From: Treponema sp. UBA1793
Lineage (GTDB): Bacteria; Spirochaetota; Spirochaetia; Treponematales; Treponemataceae
DNA length: 19,840 nucleotides
Direction: 5' to 3'
NCBI GenBank assembly: GCA_002314445.1
Contig: DCFX01000079.1
Coordinates: forward strand, 21,766 to 41,605
The notes beneath the pieces are model-generated. The model was not told the origin of the DNA. It was given only the letters and a program-made list of their open reading frames with translations, and did no database searches. The position numbers were made by a program, and so were the translations under genes. Each line of letters starts with the position of its first letter. The first letter of the stretch is position 1. Of this stretch, positions 1-6,849 are shown in pieces.

Positions 1-1590
1 TGCCCGCACAAGTTTATATGACAGGTCAGACGCAGCCGTCACATTGTCAGAGGCTGCCCCCCAGCTTACCGTTGTTCCCGTTGTGCTTGTACCGGAGAAA
101 GCAACTGCCGTTCCTGCTGTCGGAGCTGTTCCGTCTGTCGTTGTCACAGAAGCAGGCGCATACAGGCTCATGTTTCCGACTGCATCCTTTACAAGTACGG
201 CAAAATAATACGTCGTACTGTCGTTCAAACTTGTAACTGCCGCAGTGAGGGTATTTACGGTCCACGTCATTGCTGTCGTTGCAGAGTTTGCTTCGCTAAC
301 TGTATCTATAGCTGCACTTGAAGATGCCCGTACAAGTTTATATGACAGGTCAGACGCAGCCGTCACATCATCGGAAGCTGCTCCCCAGCTTACCGTCGTC
401 CCCGTAGAGCTTGTACTGGAGAAAGCAACTGACGTTCCGACTGTCGGAGCTGTCGTATCTGACGATGCTGATGTCGTTACAGATGCAGGTGAGTACAGAC
501 TCATGTTTCCGACTGCATCCTTTACGAGCACGGCAAAATAATACGTCGTATCTGCGGAAAGGTCAGTAACGGCAGTCGTTAATGTATTTATTGTCCATCC
601 CATCTCCAGCCCGCCGTCGGCAGTTGTAACTGCGTTCGCCTCGCTCACTGTATCTATGGCTGCACTTGAAGATGCCGCTACAAGTTTATATGACAGGTCA
701 GACGCAGCCGTCACATCATCGGAGGCTGCTCCCCAGCTTACCGTCGTCCCCGTAGAAGTTGTTTCAGAGAAACTGAGTCCCGTACCGGCTGTCGGGGCGG
801 TCACATCAGCAGATGCTTCTGTCGTTACGGAGACCGGAGGATACAGGCTCATATTTCCGGCTGCATCCTTTACAAGAACCGCAAAATAATACGTCGTTCC
901 TGCAGATAGACCTGTGGCTGTATAACTGGTCACATTCATGGTCCAGTCCATTACCAGCCCGTTGTCAGCAGTCGACATTGCGTCTGCCTCTGCGACGGTG
1001 TCCAGTGCAGCACTTGTCAAAGCCTGTACGACTTTATATGAAAGGCTTGCTGCTGTAGTTACGCCGTCAGAAGCGGCTCCCCAGCTTACCGTCGCTCCTG
1101 TGGAAGTCGTTCCGGAGAAACTGAGTCCCGTACCGGCTGTCGGAGCAGTCTCATCAGAGGACACAGTTGTCGTTACTGACGCAGGAGCATACAGATTTAT
1201 ATTTCCGGCGTTGTCTTTTACCAGTACTGCAAAATAATACGTTAAACCTGCAGAAAGCCCCGTAACAGTGCAACTTGTCGCATTTGCCGTCCATGTCATA
1301 ACGATCGTTGCAGAAGCAGCTCCGCTTACCGTGTCTATCGTTGTGCCTGAGGAAGCCTGCACGACTTCATACAACAGATCCGATTGTGACGTCATGTCAT
1401 CAGATGCCGCGCCCCATGTTACCGTGGTTCCTGTAGAAGTCGTATCAGAAAAACTGATTGCAGTCCCAACTGACGGAACTGTCGTATCAGAACTCCCCGG
1501 ATCTGAATCAATTTTGCAGCCGTTTGAAAAAAGAAAGCACAGACAAACAACCGGCAATAACTCCGAAAAGAATAATCGTCTTTTTGGCAT
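1..1590 (-). CDS. Repeat lipoprotein with tandem fibronectin-III-like domains (3' end outside window)
   Basis: The minus-strand frame is open from the ATG at 1590 to the window edge, 530 codons without a stop, so the C-terminus is missing. A clear AAGGAG ribosome site lies just upstream. The N-terminus has basic residues, a hydrophobic stretch and then S-N-G-C with the Cys at residue 25, a relaxed spirochaete-type lipobox; a surface or periplasmic lipoprotein is inferred. After it come about five units of 108-116 residues. Each has a TV(S/T)WGAASD strand (Trp near 59, 170, 286, 402, 510), a conserved TYYFAVLVKDAxGN strand and a Thr/Ser-rich linker ending TAPT. This is the layout of fibronectin type III domains. 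The Trp codons repeat every 333, 348, 348 and 324 bp. The later units are nearly identical in DNA, suggesting recent duplication or recombination. The role is unknown; adhesion or glycan binding is possible. Plus-strand ORFs here are shadows of the repeats. Confidence 0.87.
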   Translation of the reverse strand, partial: MPKRRLFFSELLPVVCLCFLFSNGCKIDSDPGSSDTTVPSVGTAISFSDTTSTGTTVTWGAASDDMTSQSDLLYEVVQASSGTTIDTVSGAASATIVMTWTANATSCTVTGLSAGLTYYFAVLVKDNAGNINLYAPASVTTTVSSDETAPTAGTGLSFSGTTSTGATVSWGAASDGVTTAASLSYKVVQALTSAALDTVAEADAMSTADNGLVMDWTMNVTSYTATGLSAGTTYYFAVLVKDAAGNMSLYPPVSVTTEASADVTAPTAGTGLSFSETTSTGTTVSWGAASDDVTAASDLSYKLVAASSSAAIDTVSEANAVTTADGGLEMGWTINTLTTAVTDLSADTTYYFAVLVKDAVGNMSLYSPASVTTSASSDTTAPTVGTSVAFSSTSSTGTTVSWGAASDDVTAASDLSYKLVRASSSAAIDTVSEANSATTAMTWTVNTLTAAVTSLNDSTTYYFAVLVKDAVGNMSLYAPASVTTTDGTAPTAGTAVAFSGTSTTGTTVSWGAASDNVTAASDLSYKLVRA

Positions 1591-1696
1591 AATAATATCT
1601 CTCCTTCCCGTTAATCTTTTAGAGTTTCCATTAACGGTTCTTTATTTGCAAATATGCAGTACCTGCTGCCCTTCCTAGAAGTATAACCTGGAATAA

Positions 1697-1823
1697 ATCA
1701 AAAACCATGTTCAGGGAGAATTTAAGAATCTGATCAATTCAAGAGAAAAAAATACTGTGCCTGTTGACGCTGACTATAATAGCTTTATGTCCGCAGAAGT
1801 AAAAAAGACTGCCGGAAAATAAC
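1697..1823 (+). pseudogene. Possible 3' remnant of a decayed gene
   Basis: A plus-strand frame opens after a stop codon at 1694-1696 and runs 41 codons to a TAA at 1821-1823. It has no start codon near its beginning. The peptide is polar and has a protein-like composition (NTVPVDADYNSFMSAEVKK), ending right at a hairpin, as a real gene end often does. I do not recognise the family. It could be the tail of a gene whose 5' part was lost, or chance. Confidence 0.25.
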
Positions 1824-1845
1824 AAAAAACGGTTATTCGACAGTC
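1807..1845. terminator. Hairpin, possible terminator
   Basis: An imperfect inverted repeat pairs GACTGCCGGAAAATAAC (1807-1823) with GGTTATTCGACAGTC (1831-1845) around a short A-rich loop. It overlaps the stop of the remnant ORF. There is no T-run directly after it on either strand, so termination activity is uncertain. Confidence 0.35.
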
Positions 1846-1944
1846 TCCGGCATGACTTGTAATATATCCCGTCCAGTTTAATGGTAAGTCAGAGATTGTT
1901 CTGAAGAGTGTCTTTTTTTGACTAAATATACTTTAATCTGACTG

Positions 1945-2706
1945 TTACTGCCCGCCGACCATAACGCCGACATTTCCGTGCAGATACAATCGCAGCAGCC
2001 CGACAAGGAACAGGTGCAGCGGATAATAAAGATAGAAAAACCACTTCATCCAGTTTCCTCTGCCTTTTTCCCCGTTGTACCGGTACAGTAACGGAAGTGC
2101 AAGAACAACACTCATCTGCAGCAGCCCGTACCACACATTTATAAAAATCATGTAGACGATGGAATACAATGCCGCGTAAAAAATCAGACTCGTACTCTGT
2201 TTTTTGAAGTTCCCCCTGTTCGATGCAAAACCAACTATGAACATAATGGCGATACTGCTCCAGTCGGACGGGAATGCAATAATGCATATTACTACCGTTG
2301 CTGTAATTTTCTTCCATTTCGCCAGTGTGCTGTTTTGAATGACAAGCGTGACAAGCCCCCATGCAAGCGCCCACATAATACTTGTCTGGTTGAATATGCC
2401 GGTCTTCAGGGGGATGAACGGAATACCAAACGCAAAATTATAGGCAAAGTGTGATATCAGCGCAAACAGAAAGAGTCTGACGGCATACTTTTTGACATCG
2501 TGGGTATAGTGGTATCCCTCCGCTACAAAAAAACACATAATCGGCGCAGTAAGACGACCGACAGCATGCAGCAGATAAACGAAAACCGGCAGATTATAAC
2601 CGGGCCAGACAACACAAAGGATGTGATCAAGAGTCATCGCAAAAATGGCTATCAGTTTAAGCTGATTTCTGTTAATTCCCGGTTTATTTAGTGTAATTTC
2701 TTCCAT
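1945..2706 (-). CDS. TraX family membrane protein
   Basis: This 253-residue polytopic membrane protein starts with a short polar N-terminus, then LKLIAIFAMTLDHI, the signature opening of the TraX family (named after the F-plasmid pilin acetylase). About seven or eight hydrophobic segments follow, with an early HAVGRLTAPIMCFFVAEGY loop and a late YYPLHLFLVGLLR segment containing the His typical of TraX and related membrane acyltransferases. The length fits the family. No conjugation genes are nearby, so this is one of the many chromosomal TraX homologues whose acyl acceptor is unknown. The start has no visible Shine-Dalgarno, but a perfect TATAAT lies 8 nt upstream, which suggests a leaderless message. 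It is divergent from the histidine phosphatase gene. Confidence 0.88.
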   Translation of the reverse strand: MEEITLNKPGINRNQLKLIAIFAMTLDHILCVVWPGYNLPVFVYLLHAVGRLTAPIMCFFVAEGYHYTHDVKKYAVRLFLFALISHFAYNFAFGIPFIPLKTGIFNQTSIMWALAWGLVTLVIQNSTLAKWKKITATVVICIIAFPSDWSSIAIMFIVGFASNRGNFKKQSTSLIFYAALYSIVYMIFINVWYGLLQMSVVLALPLLYRYNGEKGRGNWMKWFFYLYYPLHLFLVGLLRLYLHGNVGVMVGGQ

Positions 2707-2714
2707 ATCGGAAG

Positions 2715-2720
2715 ATTATA
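2715..2720 (-). promoter_or_regulatory. -10 box of the TraX-family gene
   Basis: The minus strand reads TATAAT here, ending 8 nt before the ATG at 2706. The -35 region is weak (TGCTTT at 17-bp spacing). The tight spacing implies almost no 5' leader. Confidence 0.5.
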
Positions 2721-2764
2721 CACATATAGCAACTGAAAAGCAGCTGGTATGGAATCAATTATAC

Positions 2765-2793
2765 TTGATTTTTTACCGGTTCCGGCATAGAAA
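2765..2793 (+). promoter_or_regulatory. Putative promoter of the histidine phosphatase gene
   Basis: TTGATT at 2765-2770 and TAGAAA at 2788-2793 are separated by 17 bp. An AGGTGG ribosome site follows before the ATG at 2813. Both hexamers deviate from consensus. Confidence 0.4.
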
Positions 2794-2812
2794 TACACAG
2801 GTGGTATGATAC

Positions 2813-3388
2813 ATGACAACAAGAATCTACTTCGTAAGGCACGCGCTGCCCGTACAGGAACATGCAGACGACAGGACAAGGCCATTAACAGAAGAGGGAC
2901 TTGCGGACTCCGCTCTCGTACGGGATTTTCTGCGTGATAAAAATATCAGTGTTTTTTACTGCAGCCCGTACAGGCGCAGCCTCGACACGATACGAAGCGC
3001 GGCAGCCTGTTATCATAAAGAAATAAAAACGGACGAGCGGCTCCGTGAAAGGGAATCGGGTCCCGGAAAAAACAATTACGAAATGTTCCGGAAACGGTGG
3101 GAGGACCATACATTCCATGAAGAAGGCGGTGAATCAATTTCCATGGTCCGGAAACGGAACATTGCAGCCTTAACAGATATTCTGGGAACAGACGCGGGGA
3201 AAAATATTGTTATAGGAACGCACGGGACGGCACTCAGTTCCGTCCTGAATTATTATGATCCGTCATTCTCCTGTGACGGCTTTATGCGCATCATCGACTG
3301 GATGCCGTACATCATCGAACTTGATTTTGACAATACGACGTTGGTACGTAAAACCGAACATATTCACATAGAAAAACAGTACAACTGA
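2813..3388 (+). CDS. Histidine phosphatase family protein (phosphoglycerate mutase-like)
   Basis: This is a 191-residue cytoplasmic protein of the branch 1 histidine phosphatase superfamily. The catalytic RH motif is FVRHALP with the phospho-accepting His at residue 10. SPYRRSLDTI follows with the phosphate-binding Arg near 55, then LRERESG with the likely proton donor Glu near 79, and IGTHGTALS with the second His near 137. The size and motif order resemble PhoE/CobC-type phosphatases more than glycolytic dPGM, so dephosphorylation of a small phosphoester is likely, but the substrate cannot be read from sequence. An AGGTGG ribosome site precedes the ATG. It lies 59 bp upstream of the ABC-F gene on the same strand, but that gene seems to have its own promoter. 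Confidence 0.87.
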   Translation: MTTRIYFVRHALPVQEHADDRTRPLTEEGLADSALVRDFLRDKNISVFYCSPYRRSLDTIRSAAACYHKEIKTDERLRERESGPGKNNYEMFRKRWEDHTFHEEGGESISMVRKRNIAALTDILGTDAGKNIVIGTHGTALSSVLNYYDPSFSCDGFMRIIDWMPYIIELDFDNTTLVRKTEHIHIEKQYN

Positions 3389-3406
3389 ACTTACAAGTCA
3401 AACTGC

Positions 3407-3436
3407 TTGCATTCCCTGTATTTTTTCCAATAGTAT
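3407..3436 (+). promoter_or_regulatory. Putative promoter of the ABC-F gene
   Basis: TTGCAT (3407-3412) and TAGTAT (3431-3436) are 18 bp apart. The -10 box ends 11 nt before the ATG at 3448, and no strong Shine-Dalgarno is present, so the leader would be very short. Confidence 0.38.
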
Positions 3437-3447
3437 AAGAACTGTTG

Positions 3448-5055
3448 ATGATACAGATTGAACACATTTCTTTTTCATATCCTGATTCTGCGGTTACCCT
3501 GTTCGATAATTTTTCTGCAGTGATTGGCGCCACAGACGGTTCCCGCAAAGGAAGCTGGACTTGTATTGCAGGCGCGAATGGCTGCGGAAAAACGACGCTG
3601 CTGCATCTTATAGAAAGAACGCTCATTCCGTCAGCAGGCAGCATATCGTCAGCTGATGCCGTATACTGCGCACAGAACTGCAGTACGCTCCCGGAAAACG
3701 CATACGTATCGTTCTGGGATGCAGACAACGACGTCCGCCGCTTTTTCTCGATGATGGGAATCAGGGATGAGCAGCTATACAGATGGGAAACGCTTTCCGG
3801 TGGAGAAAAAAAACGCATACAGACTGCATCCGCACTCGCAGAGCGTCCGCAGGTTCTGCTGCTTGACGAACCGACAAACCATCTTGATGCTGCTTCAAAA
3901 GAACAACTGCTCCGGGCACTTACGCTGTATGAGGGAACGGGTGTTATTGTAAGCCATGACCGTGCATTTTCTGACGAACTATGCAGCTCCACATTGTACC
4001 TATACCGTCCTGCCGTTTCATTTTCCGGAGGCTCCGACTGCGTTCAGGGTACATCATATCCGGGAGGACTCAGCAGAGCCCTTTCACTCAGAGAAGCGGA
4101 AACAGGTGCAGCACGTGCAGAATGGCAGAAAAACAACGATGCAGCTGCAAAAGCAAAATCTCTTTCCGATAAATGGCAGCGCGAAGCTGAACATTCTGCA
4201 AACAGACTGCGTAAATCCCTTGCGGTAAAAAAAGGCGACCATGATGCGGCCTCCAGAATAGATGCAGCACGCATTTCGGGGAAAGATAAAACCGCGGGGG
4301 ATACAGGTAAACGTTTTGCAACGAGGCTCGCACAGACAGAGGCAAAACGGGACAGTACTGCAAAACCGCTTTCACGGAAAAACGGTTTTGCGATTGATGT
4401 ACCGGAAACGGATTCATACGTTCCGGAAATACTGCTCACCATGGAAGCTCAGACACTCTCTCCCGGAGAGATACATACAGATGATACATATTCGCTGGAA
4501 ATACCGGAACTGCTCTTCCGCAGAAAATCTCATATAGCACTCACCGGAGAAAACGGCGCCGGAAAAACAATGCTCGTCCATAAAATCATGGAACGGCTTT
4601 CAGGCAGACCGTATTTCTGCCTGCCGCAGGAAATATCAGAAGAAGAAACAATACGTGTCATTGAGCAGTTTGAATCGCTCGACGATGCACAGCGGGGACA
4701 GGTTCTTTCGACGGTATACAGAATGGGTTCGGAACCTGACCAGATTCCCTCAGGACAGCATGCGGACCGGAATCAAATCAGTCCCGGTGAACTGCGCAAA
4801 CTCATGATTGCAATGGCTGTCTGCGGCTGTAATGAAACCGGCCGGACTGGATTACCCCTCCAGCTTTTACTGCTCGACGAACCAACAAATCATATGGATA
4901 TCATCTCCGCTCAGTCACTTGAATCTGCACTGAATGCGGTCGAATGCGCACTTCTTATCATAAGCCACGATGAGGTTTTCCTCGAACATACAGGCTGCAA
5001 CGAAAAATGGCATATCACACGAAGCGGAAATAAAGGGACGCTGGAACTGGTATAA
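3448..5055 (+). CDS. ABC-F family ATPase (ribosome-associated or antibiotic-protection type)
   Basis: This 535-residue protein has two ATP-binding cassettes and no membrane segments, the ABC-F plan. Cassette 1 has Walker A GANGCGKT (about 42-49), signature LSGGE (116-120), Walker B LLLDEPTNHLD (about 137-147) and a VSHD H-loop. Cassette 2 has Walker A GENGAGKT (367-374), a degenerate signature ISPGE (444-448), Walker B LLLDEPTNHMD and ISHD. The roughly 150-residue linker is Lys/Arg-rich and helical (KWQREAEHSANRLRKS), as expected for the arm that enters the ribosomal exit site. ABC-F proteins act on ribosomes in translation control or drug protection; which one applies here cannot be told from sequence. 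The ATG at 3448 is preferred over a TTG one codon earlier. Confidence 0.9.
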   Translation: MIQIEHISFSYPDSAVTLFDNFSAVIGATDGSRKGSWTCIAGANGCGKTTLLHLIERTLIPSAGSISSADAVYCAQNCSTLPENAYVSFWDADNDVRRFFSMMGIRDEQLYRWETLSGGEKKRIQTASALAERPQVLLLDEPTNHLDAASKEQLLRALTLYEGTGVIVSHDRAFSDELCSSTLYLYRPAVSFSGGSDCVQGTSYPGGLSRALSLREAETGAARAEWQKNNDAAAKAKSLSDKWQREAEHSANRLRKSLAVKKGDHDAASRIDAARISGKDKTAGDTGKRFATRLAQTEAKRDSTAKPLSRKNGFAIDVPETDSYVPEILLTMEAQTLSPGEIHTDDTYSLEIPELLFRRKSHIALTGENGAGKTMLVHKIMERLSGRPYFCLPQEISEEETIRVIEQFESLDDAQRGQVLSTVYRMGSEPDQIPSGQHADRNQISPGELRKLMIAMAVCGCNETGRTGLPLQLLLLDEPTNHMDIISAQSLESALNAVECALLIISHDEVFLEHTGCNEKWHITRSGNKGTLELV

Positions 5056-5060
5056 CACAC

Positions 5061-5080
5061 AGGAGGCATAAAACACCATG
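5061..5080 (+). promoter_or_regulatory. Orphaned ribosome binding site and start codon of the MFS gene
   Basis: AGGAGG at 5061-5066 lies 11 nt before an ATG at 5078-5080. That ATG now opens into palindrome sequence and soon meets a stop. The same CCATGAT context recurs at 5211-5217, where the MFS reading frame begins. The ribosome site and its coding sequence thus appear separated by an insertion. Confidence 0.55.
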
Positions 5081-5217
5081 ATGGAACCTCTAAAAACTTC
5101 AGTTTTTAGAGGTAACTCTGAAAGTGCGATGTTCTAAGTCGCGATATTACAGTGACTTAGAACTCGACGGTATCTTTAAAAAGTCACTGAAAGTGAGCTT
5201 TTAAAGATACCCATGAT
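5076..5217. mobile_element. 128-bp palindrome-array insertion with 7-bp target duplication
   Basis: The sequence CCATGAT occurs at 5076-5082 and again at 5211-5217, flanking a 128-bp block (5083-5210) that is almost wholly made of three hairpins. Hairpin 1 has perfect arms ACCTCTAAAAACT/AGTTTTTAGAGGT at 5086-5113. Hairpin 2 has GTTCTAAGTC/GACTTAGAAC at 5131-5163. Hairpin 3 has 20-base arms with 18 pairs at 5169-5211 around a GAA loop. No ORF is inside. Removing the block and one duplication restores AGGAGG-N11-ATG in front of the MFS frame. This looks like a non-autonomous element (MITE- or REP-like); the transposase that moved it is not in the window. The terminal repeats are not clearly matched to each other, which weakens the MITE reading. 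Confidence 0.6.
5086..5113. repeat. Dispersed palindrome, copy 1
   Basis: This is a perfect 13-bp inverted repeat, ACCTCTAAAAACT/AGTTTTTAGAGGT, with a TC loop, 30 bp after the ABC-F stop codon. Related palindromes occur at 7542-7579 and 13721-13760. Confidence 0.75.
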
Positions 5218-5512
5218 ATATCTCTTCAGTTTTCTAAAAAGTCTTGAGTTTTTCGGCGCCGTTGCAGTCCCCTTCTATCTGCAGCGGATGGAATTTTCGT
5301 ATACGCAGATGTTCCTTATGGAAACGATTTTTTCCGTCTCCCTCTTTCTGTTTGAAATTCCGACCGGAGTCGTAGCGGACAAGTGGGGCCGGAAAACATC
5401 GCTCTTTCTGGGCGCACTGCTGCTGGGCGGAAGCTTTACTGCACTCGGCATTATACGCAGGATTCCCGCTTTGGACGACCCGCCATTCATGGCGGGTGTT
5501 TTTCCGCCTTAA
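5213..5512 (+). pseudogene. Truncated MFS transporter (N-terminal fragment)
   Basis: The frame encodes 99 residues. The first 80 or so match the start of a major facilitator transporter: two hydrophobic helices, FLFEIPTGVVADKWGRKTS with MFS motif A (Gly52, Asp56, Gly59, Arg60, Lys61), and the start of a third helix. A full member has about 400 residues and twelve helices. After ALGII the frame runs into sequence unlike the family (RRIPALDDPP), encodes part of a terminator hairpin and stops. The 3' three-quarters of the gene has been lost by deletion or rearrangement. Its ribosome site is also displaced by the palindrome array. No function is expected. Confidence 0.8.
5478..5503 (+). terminator. 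Rho-independent terminator
   Basis: A 7-bp GC-rich stem ACCCGCC/GGCGGGT encloses ATTCAT and is followed by GTTTTT. It overlaps the 3' end of the broken MFS frame and probably came with sequence joined during the truncation. Confidence 0.75.
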
Positions 5513-5717
5513 TCCGACGTACGTATTTGAGAACAAACTAACGGAATTCTGTGATGTCCTCCGTCTTTTTATTCTTCTAAACGTCGTCTATTATTACATG
5601 CTGTTCGGGAAAGTATTCTGCATACCGTATGTAAAAGAGAATGCGGAGCAGAAAATAAGCCCGCGGGCAACCCTGAGAGAAGCGACTCTCAGCGGGAAGG
5701 CACCGTCCGGCGTTTGA
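5496..5717 (+). other. Open stretch of uncertain status after the MFS fragment
   Basis: A 73-codon frame begins inside the terminator and includes one hydrophobic segment, LRLFILLNVVYYYMLFGKVF, followed by a charged tail. It has no ribosome site. It could be the last helix and tail of a lost membrane-protein gene, perhaps the MFS gene itself, or chance. I do not call it a gene. Confidence 0.2.
5671..5696. terminator. Hairpin downstream of the DUF3795 gene
   Basis: CTGAGAG (5673-5679) pairs with CTCTCAG (5686-5692), extended by flanking C/G bases. It lies 26 bp beyond the stop of the minus-strand DUF3795 gene. No T-run follows directly, so terminator function is uncertain. Confidence 0.35.
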
Positions 5718-5722
5718 AAAAA

Positions 5723-6031
5723 TTACAGATATTCTTTCTTAAGCTTTTTGCAGCGCTCAATCCGTGCTCCGCGAGGTGTATCACCGTGTTCAGGATCATT
5801 TGAATATTCCTGCAGTGTTTTGCAGGGGAATCCGGCACACTCTCCGCAGAAGGACAGACTTCCTGCGGAAGCCTGTTTTTCTTTGAAACATTCAGCGACA
5901 GCACATGTACTACCCTCTGAATACCAGAACGGCCTGCCGCTTGTTGCAACACATCCGCCGCAGTTCATCTTTGTTTTAAACTCACAGGCCTCACACGAAA
6001 GGCCGCAGTATGAATCGATTTTTTCTTTCAT
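5723..6031 (-). CDS. DUF3795 domain protein, cysteine-rich
   Basis: This is a 102-residue soluble protein with eleven cysteines. It opens MKEKIDSYCGLSCEACEF and has paired motifs CGLSCEAC (9-16), CGGC (24-27), CAVAEC (43-48), and FCGECAGFPC (61-70), the DUF3795 pattern. The family probably binds a metal or iron-sulphur cluster through these residues, but no reaction is established. The frame extends much further upstream, but that part has an unlikely composition; the Met at 6031 begins the conserved domain. An extended -10 box, TGGTATACT, ends 6 nt before this ATG and a TTTACT -35 sits 17 bp upstream, supporting this start and a leaderless transcript. Confidence 0.82.
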   Translation of the reverse strand: MKEKIDSYCGLSCEACEFKTKMNCGGCVATSGRPFWYSEGSTCAVAECFKEKQASAGSLSFCGECAGFPCKTLQEYSNDPEHGDTPRGARIERCKKLKKEYL

Positions 6032-6037
6032 ACTGCC

Positions 6038-6066
6038 AGTATACCACAGGAGTATCCTATAGTAAA
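6038..6066 (-). promoter_or_regulatory. Promoter of the DUF3795 gene
   Basis: On the minus strand, TTTACT (6066-6061) and TATACT (6043-6038) are 17 bp apart, with an extended TG upstream of the -10 box. The -10 ends 6 nt from the start codon, so a leaderless message is predicted. Confidence 0.55.
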
Positions 6067-6123
6067 AATAATTATTGACTTGTGAAGCATAGTAAAACTG
6101 ATAGCATAAAATAAAATTGTACA

Positions 6124-6129
6124 TATAAT
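6124..6129 (+). promoter_or_regulatory. -10 box before the small ORF and GNAT gene
   Basis: A perfect TATAAT ends 6 nt before the ATG at 6136. The -35 hexamer is poor (TAGCAT at 16 bp). It diverges from the DUF3795 promoter. Confidence 0.45.
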
Positions 6130-6135
6130 TAACGT

Positions 6136-6216
6136 ATGAACTATGATGAAATACTGAAAAAGGCATCAGGATTCCGTCCTGCATGGGTTGAACTTGCATC
6201 AAGGCCCTGCGTATGA
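6136..6216 (+). CDS. 26-residue ORF coupled to the GNAT gene
   Basis: ATG at 6136 opens a 26-codon frame, MNYDEILKKASGFRPAWVEL and six more residues, ending in a TGA that overlaps the GNAT start codon (ATGA, 6213-6216). A TATAAT box lies 6 nt before its ATG, so it would be the first codon of the transcript. The composition is protein-like. It may be a leader peptide that couples translation to the acetyltransferase, or the stub of a longer gene cut down by deletion. No family is recognised. Confidence 0.45.
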   Translation: MNYDEILKKASGFRPAWVELASRPCV

Positions 6217-6731
6217 ACATAGAAACGAAAAGGCTGATCATCAGGAATTTTGAACTTACAGACGAAAGCGATCTGCGTGAGTATATGCTGCAGCGGGTAA
6301 ACGCGTTATATGAAGCGTATCCCGATTTTACGGCGGATAAGAGCAAAAAGGAAATTGCATTCCGCAGCAAAAGCGATGAGTTCTTCGCAATTGAACTGGC
6401 AGAAGAACATAAAGTCATCGGAAACATATACATGGGAAAACGGAACTATAATACACGTGAACTTGGGTACGTGCTCAACGAATTATATCAGCACCGGGGA
6501 TTCGGAAGTGAAGCAGCTGCTGCGGTACTTGAGTATTTTTTCACACAGGGTGTCCACCGTGTTTATGCAGAATGCTGCCCCCAAAATACCCCCTCATGGA
6601 AAACAATGGAAAAAATCGGTATGAACAGGGAAGCACATTTCAGAAAGAATGTTTCATTCCACACCGATGCAGAAGGTAAACCGGTATACTGGGATACGTA
6701 TGTATACGCAGTTCTGAATCCTCGAGATTAA
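6213..6731 (+). CDS. GNAT family N-acetyltransferase (RimJ/RimL-like)
   Basis: This 172-residue protein begins with MNIETKRLIIRNFELTDESDL, the usual opening of the RimJ/RimL-type acetyltransferase subgroup (ETxRLxLRxF). The central strand LGYVLNELYQHRGFGSEA contains the acetyl-CoA pyrophosphate loop Q-x-x-G-x-G (93-98). The NTPSWKTMEKIGMNREAHFRK segment (125-145) is the C-terminal motif of this subgroup. It should transfer acetyl from acetyl-CoA to an amine of a protein, small molecule or drug; the substrate is unknown. AAGG lies 8 nt before the ATG, which also overlaps the stop of the upstream 26-codon ORF, so translational coupling is likely. Confidence 0.88.
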   Translation: MNIETKRLIIRNFELTDESDLREYMLQRVNALYEAYPDFTADKSKKEIAFRSKSDEFFAIELAEEHKVIGNIYMGKRNYNTRELGYVLNELYQHRGFGSEAAAAVLEYFFTQGVHRVYAECCPQNTPSWKTMEKIGMNREAHFRKNVSFHTDAEGKPVYWDTYVYAVLNPRD

Positions 6732-6788
6732 GTATCACACAACGGAAACAAGCTCTGCTTTCGCTGCCATAAAGACAGTACCGCATAA

Positions 6789-6817
6789 TTGACAGCCGAT
6801 GGTACTCTCATAATGAT
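6789..6817 (+). promoter_or_regulatory. Putative promoter of the ABM-domain gene
   Basis: A perfect TTGACA at 6789-6794 is followed 17 bp later by AATGAT (6812-6817), a weak -10. An AT-rich TAATGATATA run makes the exact -10 uncertain. Confidence 0.45.
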
Positions 6818-6849
6818 ATAAGGAAAAAAGTTTGCCAGCAGGAGAAAAA

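Larger units (their letters stand above)
1591..1944. other. Intergenic gap between divergent-reading remnants
   Basis: This 354-base stretch has no convincing complete gene. It holds the ribosome site of the lipoprotein gene at its left end, a 42-codon plus-strand open stretch ending at 1823 that may be a gene remnant, and a hairpin at 1807-1845. No tRNA or clear promoter was seen. Confidence 0.5.

Noticed and set aside
18..1678. Series of plus-strand ORFs with repeated sequence
   Set aside because: They are shadows of the minus-strand fibronectin-III-like repeats. The minus frame is open for 530 codons with a ribosome site, signal sequence and recognisable domain pattern.
1945..2706. Conjugative element suggested by TraX
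   Set aside because: No relaxase, type IV secretion or other transfer genes are present, and chromosomal TraX homologues are common.
5056..5717. Integron gene-cassette array with attC sites
   Set aside because: Treponema chromosomes can carry integrons and hairpins are frequent here, but no paired core sites of the attC type were found, the genes point both ways and no integrase is in the window.
6032..6433. Long N-terminal extension of the DUF3795 frame
   Set aside because: The extension overlaps the GNAT gene antisense, has an unlikely composition, and the promoter lies inside it close to the Met at 6031.
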